The translations under genes were made by a program, and so were the position numbers. Of a stretch of DNA of 59,025 nucleotides, positions 34,829 through 42,739 are shown piece by piece (the stretch's first letter is position 1; each line of letters starts with the position of its first letter). The stretch covers positions 1 through 59,025 of the forward strand of contig JAOUOS010000017.1 in assembly GCA_029880285.1 (NCBI GenBank). The letters are read 5' to 3'. The notes under the pieces were generated by a model, which saw only the letters and a program-made list of their open reading frames with translations, had not been told where the DNA came from and did no database searches. Origin of the DNA: Spirochaetia bacterium (lineage in GTDB: Bacteria; Spirochaetota; Leptospiria; Turneriellales; JAOUOS01).

Positions 34829-35791
34829 GTGATAGAATTTAATAATATATCTAAAACATTTGATCTTGGCGGTGGTTTCTTTTCAAAAGAAAAAAAAATC
34901 ATTCACGCGCTTAGAGATGTTTCTTTAACCATAAAAAAAGGCATGACAATGGGTATTGTTGGTGAATCTGGCAGCGGAAAAAGCACTCTTGCCAGAATCT
35001 TTATGGGACTTTATAAACCCGATACCGGATATTTTAAATTTTCTGATTTCAACAGTCATAATATAAGCAAAGAAGAATGGAAAACATTTAGAAAGCAGGC
35101 AGCCATGGTTTTTCAGGACCCGTACAGTTCATTAAACCCGCGTATGAAGGTACTTGATATTTTGCAGGAGCCATTCTTAATTCATAAAAAAGATTTTAGC
35201 ATTTCTAAAGAAGAAAGATTAATAAAAATAACAAAAGTCTTAGATATGACGGGTCTTGAAAAAGGTTCCTTAAAAAAATATCCGCATGAGTTCAGCGGCG
35301 GTCAAAGGCAAAGAATAGGCATCGCCCGCGCTCTGGTATTAAAACCGCGGGTACTGGTTTTAGACGAGCCGGTAAGCGCGCTTGACGTATCTATTCAGGC
35401 TCAAATATTAAATTTACTGAAAGAATTAAAAAAAGAATTAGATTTAACTTATATTTTTATAGCGCATGATTTAGGGGTTATTGAATATATGTCAGATAGA
35501 ATCGCGGTTATGTATTTAGGTTCAATACTTGAAGAATCGGCAGTGAAAAATATATTTTCAAAACCCCGCCATCATTACACAAAAACTCTTTTGAACTCTA
35601 TGCCCGATGTTCAAAAAAAAGGCAAAGATTTTCAAGTTGTTCCGGGTGAAATACCTTCGCCTTTAAATTTACCTAAAGGCTGCCCTTTTGAACCAAGATG
35701 TGCCGGCGCAAAAGAGAATTGCGGTTTGTTGTTTCCTGTTGAAACCGCGGGTAAAAATGGTTACTATAAATGTCACTATCCTTTGAATTAA
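34829..35791 (+). CDS. oppF: Oligopeptide/dipeptide ABC transporter ATPase, OppF/DppF type
   Basis: A 320-residue ATP-binding subunit. Walker A is GESGSGKST at residues 45-53, followed by the Q-loop VFQDPYSSLNPR, signature FSGGQRQRIGIARAL and Walker B VLVLDEPVSALD. The oligopeptide-transporter C-terminal domain (PRHHYTKTLLNSMPD … CPFEPRC) includes four cysteines that often hold an iron-sulfur cluster. The start is GTG 34829. It stands alone after the barrel-TPR gene; the matching permeases may be those at 6012 and 7094, and no oppD is seen. Confidence 0.9.
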   Translation: MIEFNNISKTFDLGGGFFSKEKKIIHALRDVSLTIKKGMTMGIVGESGSGKSTLARIFMGLYKPDTGYFKFSDFNSHNISKEEWKTFRKQAAMVFQDPYSSLNPRMKVLDILQEPFLIHKKDFSISKEERLIKITKVLDMTGLEKGSLKKYPHEFSGGQRQRIGIARALVLKPRVLVLDEPVSALDVSIQAQILNLLKELKKELDLTYIFIAHDLGVIEYMSDRIAVMYLGSILEESAVKNIFSKPRHHYTKTLLNSMPDVQKKGKDFQVVPGEIPSPLNLPKGCPFEPRCAGAKENCGLLFPVETAGKNGYYKCHYPLN

Positions 35792-35876
35792 ATTTGGGGG
35801 CAGAGGAAAAGTTGGTTATTGAACCTAACTTGATATTTTTTCTTTAGCTGAAAAGGGTAAGAAAAATAAAAATTTC

Positions 35877-35904
35877 TTGCAATTTTAAGTTTAATTTTTA
35901 TATT
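35877..35904 (+). promoter_or_regulatory. Candidate promoter of the Rhs-M23 gene, near-leaderless
   Basis: TTGCAA (35877-35882), 16 bases, TATATT (35899-35904), then GATTTT and the GTG at 35911. The string TATATTGATTTT also precedes the mazE-like gene at 38442. Confidence 0.4.
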
Positions 35905-35910
35905 GATTTT

Positions 35911-37263
35911 GTGAATAATTATACCGTCTTTTATTCTTATCTTTATTTTTATCAACTGTTGAATATCCGATATTGTTATTTAATAAAAATCGCATTGCAG
36001 AATTTTGAATTTTTAAAAAATGTCTTGAAAGAGAATCCTAATCACCTTGGTTCTACGGCACTTATTACATCAGCCGGTCAAAAAGATCCCGCCACCGTCG
36101 AATGGATAGCAGGTGAAGAACCAAAAGTTGTATCTGAAGTTTACTACGAACCTTACGGCGGCATCGTCAGACAAGAAGTGGATGGAACAGCCATATCTAA
36201 TGGTGCCGATATCTTCCGATATAAATACACCGGACAAGAAGATGCCCGAGCGGCGAAGGCGAAAGCCGAAGAAGCGAGGGTACGCAGGCTTTCACGAACG
36301 GAAAGCCTGTGCGACTACGAGACCTCCCTTATGTACTACGGCGCGAGATATTATGATCCTGATATTGGCAGGTTTATAACAGCGGATACGATAGTGCCCA
36401 CAGGCGGTATGAATTCGCAGGGTTTAAATCGATACATGTACGTGGCGGGTAATCCGGTGAAGTATACGGATCCAACTGGCAGGGCTTGGTATAATGATTG
36501 GGATGATTTTAAAAGTGCTGTTACAAGTAAGAAGGCAATTGCAACTGTTGGTATGATCGCAGGTATCGTATCATTAGTTGTTGGTTATGGCATGATTCCA
36601 GCAAATCCAATAGCTGGGTGGGGTCTTGTTGCTTTAGGTAGTACTATGATTTCGACTTCTGCAACTTATATGGATGATGATCCTTCTAATGATGGCTTTG
36701 TTTTTAGATTATTTTGGCCTATTGATACTGGCGGCAAAGATAGTGACCCTGATAGCAACGGTGGTTATGGGCCAAACGGTGGCGGTGATAGTAGTGGTGG
36801 CAGTGATGAAAATAGTAAAGATGATATTGGTTTTAAGCCTATTATGCCTGTTGATGGTACTAGAACTGGTGACTATGACGAAACAAGAACAAAAAGTGAT
36901 GGTACAACATATCCTCATTCAGGTTGGGATGAAGCCGCCCCCAAGGATACACCAATATATGCAGCTGAGTCAGGGAGGATTGACAAAATAATACCTAATT
37001 TTCATCATACAACTGGTTATGGTGCTAGAATAGATATTGATCATGGTGGCGGCCTTACTACGAGATATGCTCATCTATCTGCAATACATGTTAGCCCAAA
37101 ACAATATGTTTATAAAGGTCAGTTGATAGGTCGTGTTGGAAATTCAGGTGGGGTTAGTGGTAAATACGGCGGTTATCACTTGCACTTTGAAATAAGAACG
37201 AATGGTAATCATGTTAATCCTGCCATATATTATTACCCTTGGTTATTTGGATTTAACTATTAA
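35911..37263 (+). CDS. Truncated Rhs core with C-terminal M23 metallopeptidase effector
   Basis: A 450-residue fragment of an Rhs/YD-repeat toxin. The YD shell is missing: residues 1-42 are unrelated, then comes the Rhs core end (NHLGSTALITSAGQ, EVYYEPYGG, FRYKYTGQE, MYYGARYYDPDIGRFITADT, LNRYMYVAGNPVKYTDPTGR). After the core come a membrane-like segment (about 205-245), a Gly/Ser/Asp linker (about 270-300), and an M23 (LytM-type) peptidase domain with the zinc motif HSGWD and HLHF. The expected target is peptidoglycan cross-bridges. A 69-base GC-rich palindromic insert lies in the core. The next gene is a secreted protein, the likely immunity partner. Confidence 0.85.
   Translation: MNNYTVFYSYLYFYQLLNIRYCYLIKIALQNFEFLKNVLKENPNHLGSTALITSAGQKDPATVEWIAGEEPKVVSEVYYEPYGGIVRQEVDGTAISNGADIFRYKYTGQEDARAAKAKAEEARVRRLSRTESLCDYETSLMYYGARYYDPDIGRFITADTIVPTGGMNSQGLNRYMYVAGNPVKYTDPTGRAWYNDWDDFKSAVTSKKAIATVGMIAGIVSLVVGYGMIPANPIAGWGLVALGSTMISTSATYMDDDPSNDGFVFRLFWPIDTGGKDSDPDSNGGYGPNGGGDSSGGSDENSKDDIGFKPIMPVDGTRTGDYDETRTKSDGTTYPHSGWDEAAPKDTPIYAAESGRIDKIIPNFHHTTGYGARIDIDHGGGLTTRYAHLSAIHVSPKQYVYKGQLIGRVGNSGGVSGKYGGYHLHFEIRTNGNHVNPAIYYYPWLFGFNY
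36244..36312 (+). repeat. 69-bp GC-rich palindromic insertion inside the Rhs core
   Basis: Encodes 23 Ala/Arg/Lys/Glu-rich residues between TGQED and YETSLMYYGARYYDP, which are normally almost adjacent in Rhs cores. Its second half forms a stem (caggctttc / gaaagcctg). Length is a multiple of three, so the frame is preserved. Confidence 0.6.
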
Positions 37264-37287
37264 TGCAATTTTTTAAATAATATCTTT

Positions 37288-38082
37288 ATGACTAAAATTA
37301 ATTTTATAGCATTTTTATTGTTTTGCCTTTATATTTCTTTGGCAGAATCTTTATATAGTCAAAACACAATAAATTTTGGGTACATTTCAAACATTAAAGG
37401 TGCTGAATTAATGGAGAAACCTGATATAAATTCAAAAAATTTAATGCATTTAAAATATTTGACAAAATTTATAATATTAAAGGATGACAAGAAGGTTTTG
37501 AAGCAATCAGGTAGTTGGTATAAAATCGAGTTAAATAATAAAGTAAAGGGCTTTATATTTAAAAAAGATTGTGCGCTAAGATATAGACAGGAATTATCAT
37601 ATGTTAATAAATATATTTTATCAGATGATAAACTGCCAATTAATTATTTGCTGAAAGGAAGTACAGCAGTTAAGCCTATGTATTTTGGTTCAAATATAAA
37701 TAAATATTCAAGATTATCCTTTTTGTCATATTATAACGAAAAAAATAATTCATATCTTTTTTGGCTGACCGAATTTATAGAAGATATAAATAGCCTACCT
37801 GTATCTTTGATTTTAGATTCTCTTGAAATAAAAAATGTTAAAAAGAATTGGCATTGGTTTGATTCTGATTATAGCGGTTTTATAAAATGCCGATTAAAAA
37901 AAGATCATTCAATTGAAAATATAGTTGCTTTTATCAGCTATCCTGAAAAAATAAAAAAGAGTCTACCAATAATTAAAAAAGTCTATAAAGCGTGGGAGTT
38001 AGATACATTTAATCGAAAAATTAAAGAATTAAATGCAAACGATGTAGAGTGTTATTTTTTTGAAGATCCGGAAGGTATTTGA
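37288..38082 (+). CDS. Secreted SH3-like protein, candidate immunity protein to the M23 effector
   Basis: 264 residues with a signal peptide (about 1-25) and an N-terminal bacterial SH3-like domain (about 28-95: GAELMEKPDINSKNLMHL…GSWYKIELNNKVKGFIFKKDC). The C-terminal part (about 100-264) has no family I recognise. It starts 25 bases after the Rhs-M23 gene, where immunity genes of Rhs toxins are normally found. Export fits protection against a periplasmic wall-cutting peptidase. The domain reading is by eye; the immunity role is inference. Confidence 0.65.
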   Translation: MTKINFIAFLLFCLYISLAESLYSQNTINFGYISNIKGAELMEKPDINSKNLMHLKYLTKFIILKDDKKVLKQSGSWYKIELNNKVKGFIFKKDCALRYRQELSYVNKYILSDDKLPINYLLKGSTAVKPMYFGSNINKYSRLSFLSYYNEKNNSYLFWLTEFIEDINSLPVSLILDSLEIKNVKKNWHWFDSDYSGFIKCRLKKDHSIENIVAFISYPEKIKKSLPIIKKVYKAWELDTFNRKIKELNANDVECYFFEDPEGI

Positions 38083-38125
38083 GATATAACCAACCAACAA
38101 CCCAACCGCCTTTAACTTGCATAAG

Positions 38126-38373
38126 ATTATTTCGTCTAATGCCAGCTTTACCTGTCGATGCATACCCTGCGGGCATGAGCACAAGCCCAGCCGAGAAGAA
38201 TGGGACGCAGATTTAACGGATGAAATGGATGCCTGTATCGAGCATAGTCGCTAGCGCAGCTAACCGAAGGTAGATGAACGCAGATGGGGAAAAGAAAAAA
38301 CCTGTAAAATCTGTGCTTCATCTGTGTTTATTTGCGTGCTGTTTTGTAAAAGCGTAATAACGCAAAGCATGGG
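38126..38373 (+). repeat. Intergenic repeat, copy A
   Basis: Shares ATTATTTCGTCTAATGCCAG, the hairpin-prone …GCGGGCATGAG…, ACAAGCCCAGCC, GGGACGCAGATTTAACGGAT and TTTTGTAAAAGCGTAAT with copies at 39026-39318 and 39960-40245. It occupies most of the 359-base gap before mazEF. No reading frame is seen in it. Confidence 0.75.
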
Positions 38374-38441
38374 ACACCTTTTTTTGTAATTAGGATAAAA
38401 AATGATTTGAATTTTTAGAGAGTTTTTTTTATATTGATTTT

Positions 38442-38663
38442 ATGAAGCAAAGTGTATATGACATTGAAAAAGAAATAGAAAATCTATCGCTTGATGACCA
38501 ATTGCTTTTAATAGAAAATCTTGTTCATCGATTGAGAAAAAATAAAGAGAATCAAGGGTTTGAAAAACAACTTGAAAAGATGGCAACTGATCCGCAAATT
38601 CAAAAAGAACTAAACAATATAAATGAAGAATTTAAAATTGCAGAAACAGACGGTTTAAAATAA
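38442..38663 (+). CDS. MazE-like addiction-module antitoxin
   Basis: A 73-residue acidic helical protein (IEKEIENLSLDDQLLLIENLVHRLRK) typical of small antitoxins encoded before MazF/PemK toxins. It has no Shine-Dalgarno. A TTGAAT-17-TATATT promoter ends 6 bases before the ATG, so its mRNA may be leaderless. The toxin starts 5 bases after its stop. Identification rests on context and composition more than on a strong motif. Confidence 0.82.
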   Translation: MKQSVYDIEKEIENLSLDDQLLLIENLVHRLRKNKENQGFEKQLEKMATDPQIQKELNNINEEFKIAETDGLK

Positions 38664-38668
38664 ATATA

Positions 38669-39016
38669 ATGTCTATCAATCGCGGCGATATTTATTTTGT
38701 AGATTTAAATCCTGTAAAAGGTAAAGAGCAGGCTGGCAAAAGACCCGTTTTGGTATTGTCGGTTGATGCCATAAATAAATTACCTCTTGTCGTAACCGTT
38801 GTTGTCGGCTCTAAAGGCGAAAATTTTGATAATGATTATCCTACAAATGTAAGAATAAAACCTGAAGAAAGCGGTTTGCCCATAGAAACTGTTTTTCTTT
38901 GCTTTCAGCTTCGTTCTCTTGATAAAAATCGTTTTTCTGATAGACCTGCCGGTAAAATAACTGGTGCGACCCTTGAAAAAATAGAAAAAGCTTTGCGTTT
39001 TTCATTGGGTCTTTAA
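38669..39016 (+). CDS. mazF: MazF/PemK-family mRNA interferase toxin
   Basis: A 115-residue MazF-fold endoribonuclease. Signature elements are INRGDIYFVDLNPVKGKEQAGKRPVLVLS, with the Arg of GKRPVLVLS near the active site, then VRIKPEESGLPIETVFLC and the C-terminal KIEKALRFSLGL. It cleaves mRNA in a sequence-specific way. It pairs with the antitoxin 5 bases upstream. Repeat copy A lies before the module and copy C directly after it. Confidence 0.93.
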   Translation: MSINRGDIYFVDLNPVKGKEQAGKRPVLVLSVDAINKLPLVVTVVVGSKGENFDNDYPTNVRIKPEESGLPIETVFLCFQLRSLDKNRFSDRPAGKITGATLEKIEKALRFSLGL

Positions 39017-39025
39017 AGTAAATAA

Positions 39026-39318
39026 TATTATTTCGCGTAATGCCAGCTTTATCTTATCGATGCAATGCCCTTCGGGCATGAGTACCCTAAAGGGCATAAG
39101 TATCCTTCTGATGCATGCCCTTCGGCCATGAACACAAGCCCAGCCATAAATGAAAGAATGGGACGCAGGTTTGAGGGATTGATTGGATGAGCCCCCGGTA
39201 CAATTGGTACCGTACAATTCGCCATGGCGAATCACTCGAGACAAGCTTTCTTTATAGAATTAATTCTTTCGGGCATTGTATATTGGCGAATCGCAATAGC
39301 GTAATAAAGTGAAGTATG
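39026..39318 (+). repeat. Intergenic repeat, copy C
   Basis: Starts 10 bases after the mazF stop and ends at the hicA stop. It shares the A and B landmarks (ATTATTTCG, AATGCCAGCTTTA, ACAAGCCCAGCC, GGGACGCAG, AGCGTAATAA) and has an internal duplication of the ATGCCCTTCGGGCAT hairpin plus a perfect 16-bp palindrome (attcgccatggcgaat). Confidence 0.75.
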
Positions 39319-39323
39319 GGAAG

Positions 39324-39548
39324 TTATTTATCAAGAAATTCACCTGGTTCAATATTTGCTTGCCTAAGAATTGCTCTTAGAGTGCCTTCAGGCATATCCC
39401 CTGCATGATTTGGGATGGTAGTATATTTATTTGTTGTCGAATTATACCAGATTTCATGACTTCCGGCGGCTTGTCGGTCAAAAGCAAAACCAAGTTTTTT
39501 TAATTTTTTGATTATCTGACGGTATTTAAACCCTGACAATCTGCCCAT
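39324..39548 (-). CDS. hicA: HicA-family mRNA interferase toxin
   Basis: A 74-residue dsRBD-fold toxin with the catalytic His in AAGSHEIWYN and the typical C-terminal GTLRAILRQANIEPGEFL. It starts within the hicB stop (TAATG), so translation is coupled. The antitoxin is upstream, the less common hicB-hicA order. The module lies between repeat copies C and B. Confidence 0.93.
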   Translation of the reverse strand: MGRLSGFKYRQIIKKLKKLGFAFDRQAAGSHEIWYNSTTNKYTTIPNHAGDMPEGTLRAILRQANIEPGEFLDK

Positions 39549-39781
39549 TAATAATTTACTATTAGTGAATAATCAAAACTATCACTAACAGGTTTTAATT
39601 CTTTTAGTTTTTCTTCTTTACTAATTTTTGATTCGATTATTTTGCGGGCAACATCTCTTGCGATTTCAAGAGTTTCTGTTATGGTTCTGCCTTGGGCAAT
39701 AAGACCCTGCAAAGAAGGTGATGTTGCCAAATAGACTCCTTCGGGTAATTTTTCTATATGAATATTAATTGAAGTTTCCAT
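39548..39781 (-). CDS. hicB: HicB-family antitoxin
   Basis: A 77-residue partial RNase-H-fold antitoxin: EKLPEGVYLATSPSLQGLIAQGRTITETLEIARDVARKI. I start at ATG 39781, which has GGA about 6 bases upstream; a longer frame to 39841 adds a leader foreign to the family. It lacks the long C-terminal DNA-binding domain seen in larger HicB proteins. Confidence 0.9.
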   Translation of the reverse strand: METSINIHIEKLPEGVYLATSPSLQGLIAQGRTITETLEIARDVARKIIESKISKEEKLKELKPVSDSFDYSLIVNY

Positions 39782-39959
39782 ATTTTTCCTTTTATTTACC
39801 AAGAATACTTGCTGTCTTTTTATTTTTTCGAAACCGCACAAAAGTTCTTTTTCATGTAATTTTTCTACTTTTCTAACAAAAATATAAAAAACACACAGAA
39901 TTTCAACTAAAAATAATGTGTTCTTTTGAAACCTGGTCCAGACTTTTAAAAAACCTTGT

Positions 39960-40245
39960 TGCTATAGGAAAGTTCACCGCATCTCGACAAGCAGGGCCTT
40001 GCCCACTAACGTAACGATACAAGCCCAGCCCAGCCCAGCCCAGCCCAGCCCAGCCTAGCCGTAAAGGCAATAATGGGACGCAGATTTAACGGATGAAATG
40101 GATGCCTGTATCGAGCACAGTCGCTAGCGCAGCTAAGCGAAGGTAGATGAACACAGATGTAAAAAAAAGAAAAAAATTGGTAAAATCCGCGTTTTATCTG
40201 TGTTTATTGGCGTGCCGTTTTGTAAAAGCGTAATTAGGCGAAGGT
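39960..40245 (+). repeat. Intergenic repeat, copy B, with an AGCCC microsatellite
   Basis: Shares about 170 bases with copy A (GGGACGCAGATTTAACGGAT … GCGTAAT). At 40022-40060 it carries about eight tandem AGCCC units where copies A and C have one or two. The 409-base gap 39842-40250 holds nothing else except AT-rich sequence upstream of hicB. Confidence 0.75.
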
Positions 40246-40250
40246 AAGCG

Positions 40251-41807
40251 CTAAATAGAATCAGCCGCAACCTGAAACCGGGGAAAGTAAATGGGCCATG
40301 TATCTAGTGTTACATTCTCAAGTATAATATCGCCAATACTTTCAGGAAAGTTCTTTTGACTTGAGATTTTTAGTAAATTTAATATTTCATTGGTTTTATT
40401 AGGCAATACAGGTTTTAAATAAAACAAAGTTCCCGATATGGCTTTTAAAAGAGTGTGTAAAAAAGCAGAAAGCTCTATCTTATTTTCTTTGGCCATTGCC
40501 CATGGTTTTTTTTCTTCAATTAATTGATTTAAACGTCTAATAATTTCAAATATTTCTTCAATTGCTCTATGAAAATGAAATTTTTCAAAATTTTCATGAT
40601 ATAAAAGGTTTTTCTTTTTAAATAATTCATTTATTTCGCCTGCGCATGAATGCTCTTTTTCGCTTATATTAATTTCGCCTTCGAAATATTTTTTTATCAT
40701 ACTTAATGTTCTTTGAAGTAGATTTCCCAGATCATTTGATAAATCTTGATTTAAGCGTTTATAAAGAATTTCTTCATTAAAGCGGCTGTCGCTACCAAAG
40801 CTCATCTCGCGCATTAAAAAAAATCTTAAAGAGTCTTCGCCAATTTTTTCACTTAAAGACACGGGTTCCATAGCATTGCCAAGGGTTTTTGACATTTTCA
40901 TATCTCCCCATCCTAACCAGTAACCATGTGTTTGAAGCTGTTTATAAACGGGAATGTCGGCTGCTAAAAGCATAACCGGCCAATATATGGCGTGGGGTTT
41001 TAAAATATCTTTAGCTATCATATGACGGGAGTTTGGCCAAAATGTTTTGTATTTTTCATCATCAGGAAAGCCAATGCCCGAAATATAATTAATTAAAGCG
41101 TCAAACCAAACGTAAGTAACGTATTCTTTATCAAAAGGAAGTTCAATACCCCAGTCTAACCTTTTTTTGGGCCGAGAAATAGAAAGATCATCTTCAAGAG
41201 AAATAAGTTCTTTAATTGTGGCTAATACTTCATTATAATAGCGCTCGGGCCTTACTTTATCGGGATTTTTTTTAAGTATGTCTTCCCATATGGGCAGATA
41301 TTTTTGCATTTTAAAAAAATAGTTTTCTTCTTTAATGATATCAGGTTTTTTTTGATGATCAGGACATTTACCTTCTTCTGTGAGTTCTTTTTCGGTTAAA
41401 TATCGTTCACAACCGGTGCAGTATTTGCCTTCGTATTCGCTTAAATAAATATCTCCTTTGTCATAAATTCGGTTTAGAATAGTTTGAACGACCTTTTTAT
41501 GCCTTTCTTCAGTGGTTCTAATAAAATCATCATTGCAAATATGAAGATTTTCCCATGTTTTTTTAAATTCATTAGATATTTCATTTGTATATTCTTCAGG
41601 GGTTTTTGAGCTTTGCGTTGCGGCCTTTACTATTTTATCGCCGTGTTCATCTGTTCCTGTTAAAAAGAAAACATCTTTGCCAAGAAGTTTTTGATAACGG
41701 GCCATGGTATCACAGGCTATTGTAGTGTATGCGTGTCCTATATGCGGATGGGAGTTAACATAATAAATGGGTGTGCTAATATAATATTTTTCTTTATTTT
41801 TACTCAT
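40251..41807 (-). CDS. metG: Methionyl-tRNA synthetase
   Basis: MetG charges tRNA-Met for initiation and elongation. The 518-residue class I synthetase has the HIGH motif as HPHIGH (residues 20-25) and KMSKS as KMSKT near residue 305. GTDEHGDKI and the tRNA-binding WFDALINYISG follow. A Cys/His zinc-binding knuckle is visible (CTGCERYLTEKEL…CPDH). It is the short form without the C-terminal dimerisation domain. It lies next to the accessory repeat island but is itself ordinary. Confidence 0.96.
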   Translation of the reverse strand: MSKNKEKYYISTPIYYVNSHPHIGHAYTTIACDTMARYQKLLGKDVFFLTGTDEHGDKIVKAATQSSKTPEEYTNEISNEFKKTWENLHICNDDFIRTTEERHKKVVQTILNRIYDKGDIYLSEYEGKYCTGCERYLTEKELTEEGKCPDHQKKPDIIKEENYFFKMQKYLPIWEDILKKNPDKVRPERYYNEVLATIKELISLEDDLSISRPKKRLDWGIELPFDKEYVTYVWFDALINYISGIGFPDDEKYKTFWPNSRHMIAKDILKPHAIYWPVMLLAADIPVYKQLQTHGYWLGWGDMKMSKTLGNAMEPVSLSEKIGEDSLRFFLMREMSFGSDSRFNEEILYKRLNQDLSNDLGNLLQRTLSMIKKYFEGEINISEKEHSCAGEINELFKKKNLLYHENFEKFHFHRAIEEIFEIIRRLNQLIEEKKPWAMAKENKIELSAFLHTLLKAISGTLFYLKPVLPNKTNEILNLLKISSQKNFPESIGDIILENVTLDTWPIYFPRFQVAADSI

Positions 41808-41962
41808 AATTTTTGTTGTTTGTTATATGATATAAGGTTTTTTATAATTTCGGCGTCAATGATAATTTTTGATTTGCCTAAAAACAAAATTGTATTACTT
41901 TAATGTTTGACAGTTTGTCTCTTTTTTAAAAAAAAACCTCATATAAATCATAGGAGAACTAA

Positions 41963-42244
41963 ATGAAAGAAAAAGTATATTGCGCGAACTGTGATCATTG
42001 TCTTGTTGTAAGAGTTTTTGAGCCAGATAACGTAAAATATGTATTAAGAGTAAAGTGTGAAAAAAAACGATGGGCCAAAAGATCTGGTGAAGAAAAGCAA
42101 TACAAATACTTTACGGTAGCAAGAAGAGTTCAAACAGAATGTCCTGATTATAATCCTATGGGTGAGGCAAACCCGTTTATAAAAAACTTAAGACGAGAAC
42201 TTCCTGTTAAAGACGAAATCTATACAATAAAAGAAGCTGATTAA
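41963..42244 (+). CDS. Small Cys-containing protein, unknown function
   Basis: A 93-residue basic protein with cysteines in CANCDHC, a further KCEKK and ECPDY, a spacing that could hold a metal ion. I do not recognise the family. AGGAG lies about 6 bases before the ATG, and the EIIA gene starts 15 bases after its stop, so both are probably one transcript. The 155-base gap upstream has a TTGACA at 41907-41912 but no well-placed -10. Confidence 0.75.
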   Translation: MKEKVYCANCDHCLVVRVFEPDNVKYVLRVKCEKKRWAKRSGEEKQYKYFTVARRVQTECPDYNPMGEANPFIKNLRRELPVKDEIYTIKEAD

Positions 42245-42259
42245 AAGAATGGGGGTAAC

Positions 42260-42739
42260 ATGAAGCTTTTTCAACTTCTTACCCCCGAAACCATAATTAC
42301 AAACTGGCCAGATACCGTATCTGTAAAAAATAAATGGAAAATAATTGAGTATTTGGTAGATCTTTTAGTATTAAACAAAAATATTCCAAAAGATAAAAAA
42401 TCTGAAATTATACGTCTTGTTAAAGAACGTGAAATTTCAATGACAACGGGTATTGGCGATGGTATAGCAATACCTCATGCTTCAGCTGATTTTATAGAAG
42501 AAGAAACAGCTTCTATGGCTGTTTTACCCTCTGGCATAAACTTTGAAGCGATAGATCATAAAAAAGTATATATTATTGTTCTTGTTTTAATTCCTAAGAA
42601 TGATTTTCAAAGGCATATACGCGTTTTATCGGGTATAACCAGAGCGCTCCATTATGAAGATATGATTAAAACCCTGCTTAGCGCGAAGAATTCAAAAGAA
42701 GCATTGAATATAATTAAAAAAAATGATGAGGACTATTGA
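42260..42739 (+). CDS. EIIA-Ntr (PtsN)-like PTS phosphotransferase protein
   Basis: A 159-residue EIIA type-2 domain protein. The phospho-acceptor His is His73 in GIAIPHA, and later blocks (VLVLIPKNDFQRHIRVLSGITRAL) match the family. EIIA-Ntr proteins are usually regulators rather than sugar transporters. GGGGG lies 6 bases before the ATG. It follows the small Cys protein and overlaps the convergent J-domain gene by 7 bases. Confidence 0.87.
   Translation: MKLFQLLTPETIITNWPDTVSVKNKWKIIEYLVDLLVLNKNIPKDKKSEIIRLVKEREISMTTGIGDGIAIPHASADFIEEETASMAVLPSGINFEAIDHKKVYIIVLVLIPKNDFQRHIRVLSGITRALHYEDMIKTLLSAKNSKEALNIIKKNDEDY

Noticed and set aside
36674..36991. Alternate-frame ORF inside the Rhs-M23 gene
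   Set aside because: Hydrophobic low-complexity shadow of Asp/Gly codons in the linker; the main frame carries the M23 motifs.
39002..39244. Minus-strand frame of 80 codons in repeat copy C
   Set aside because: It lies wholly in the repeat and is not open in copies A and B.
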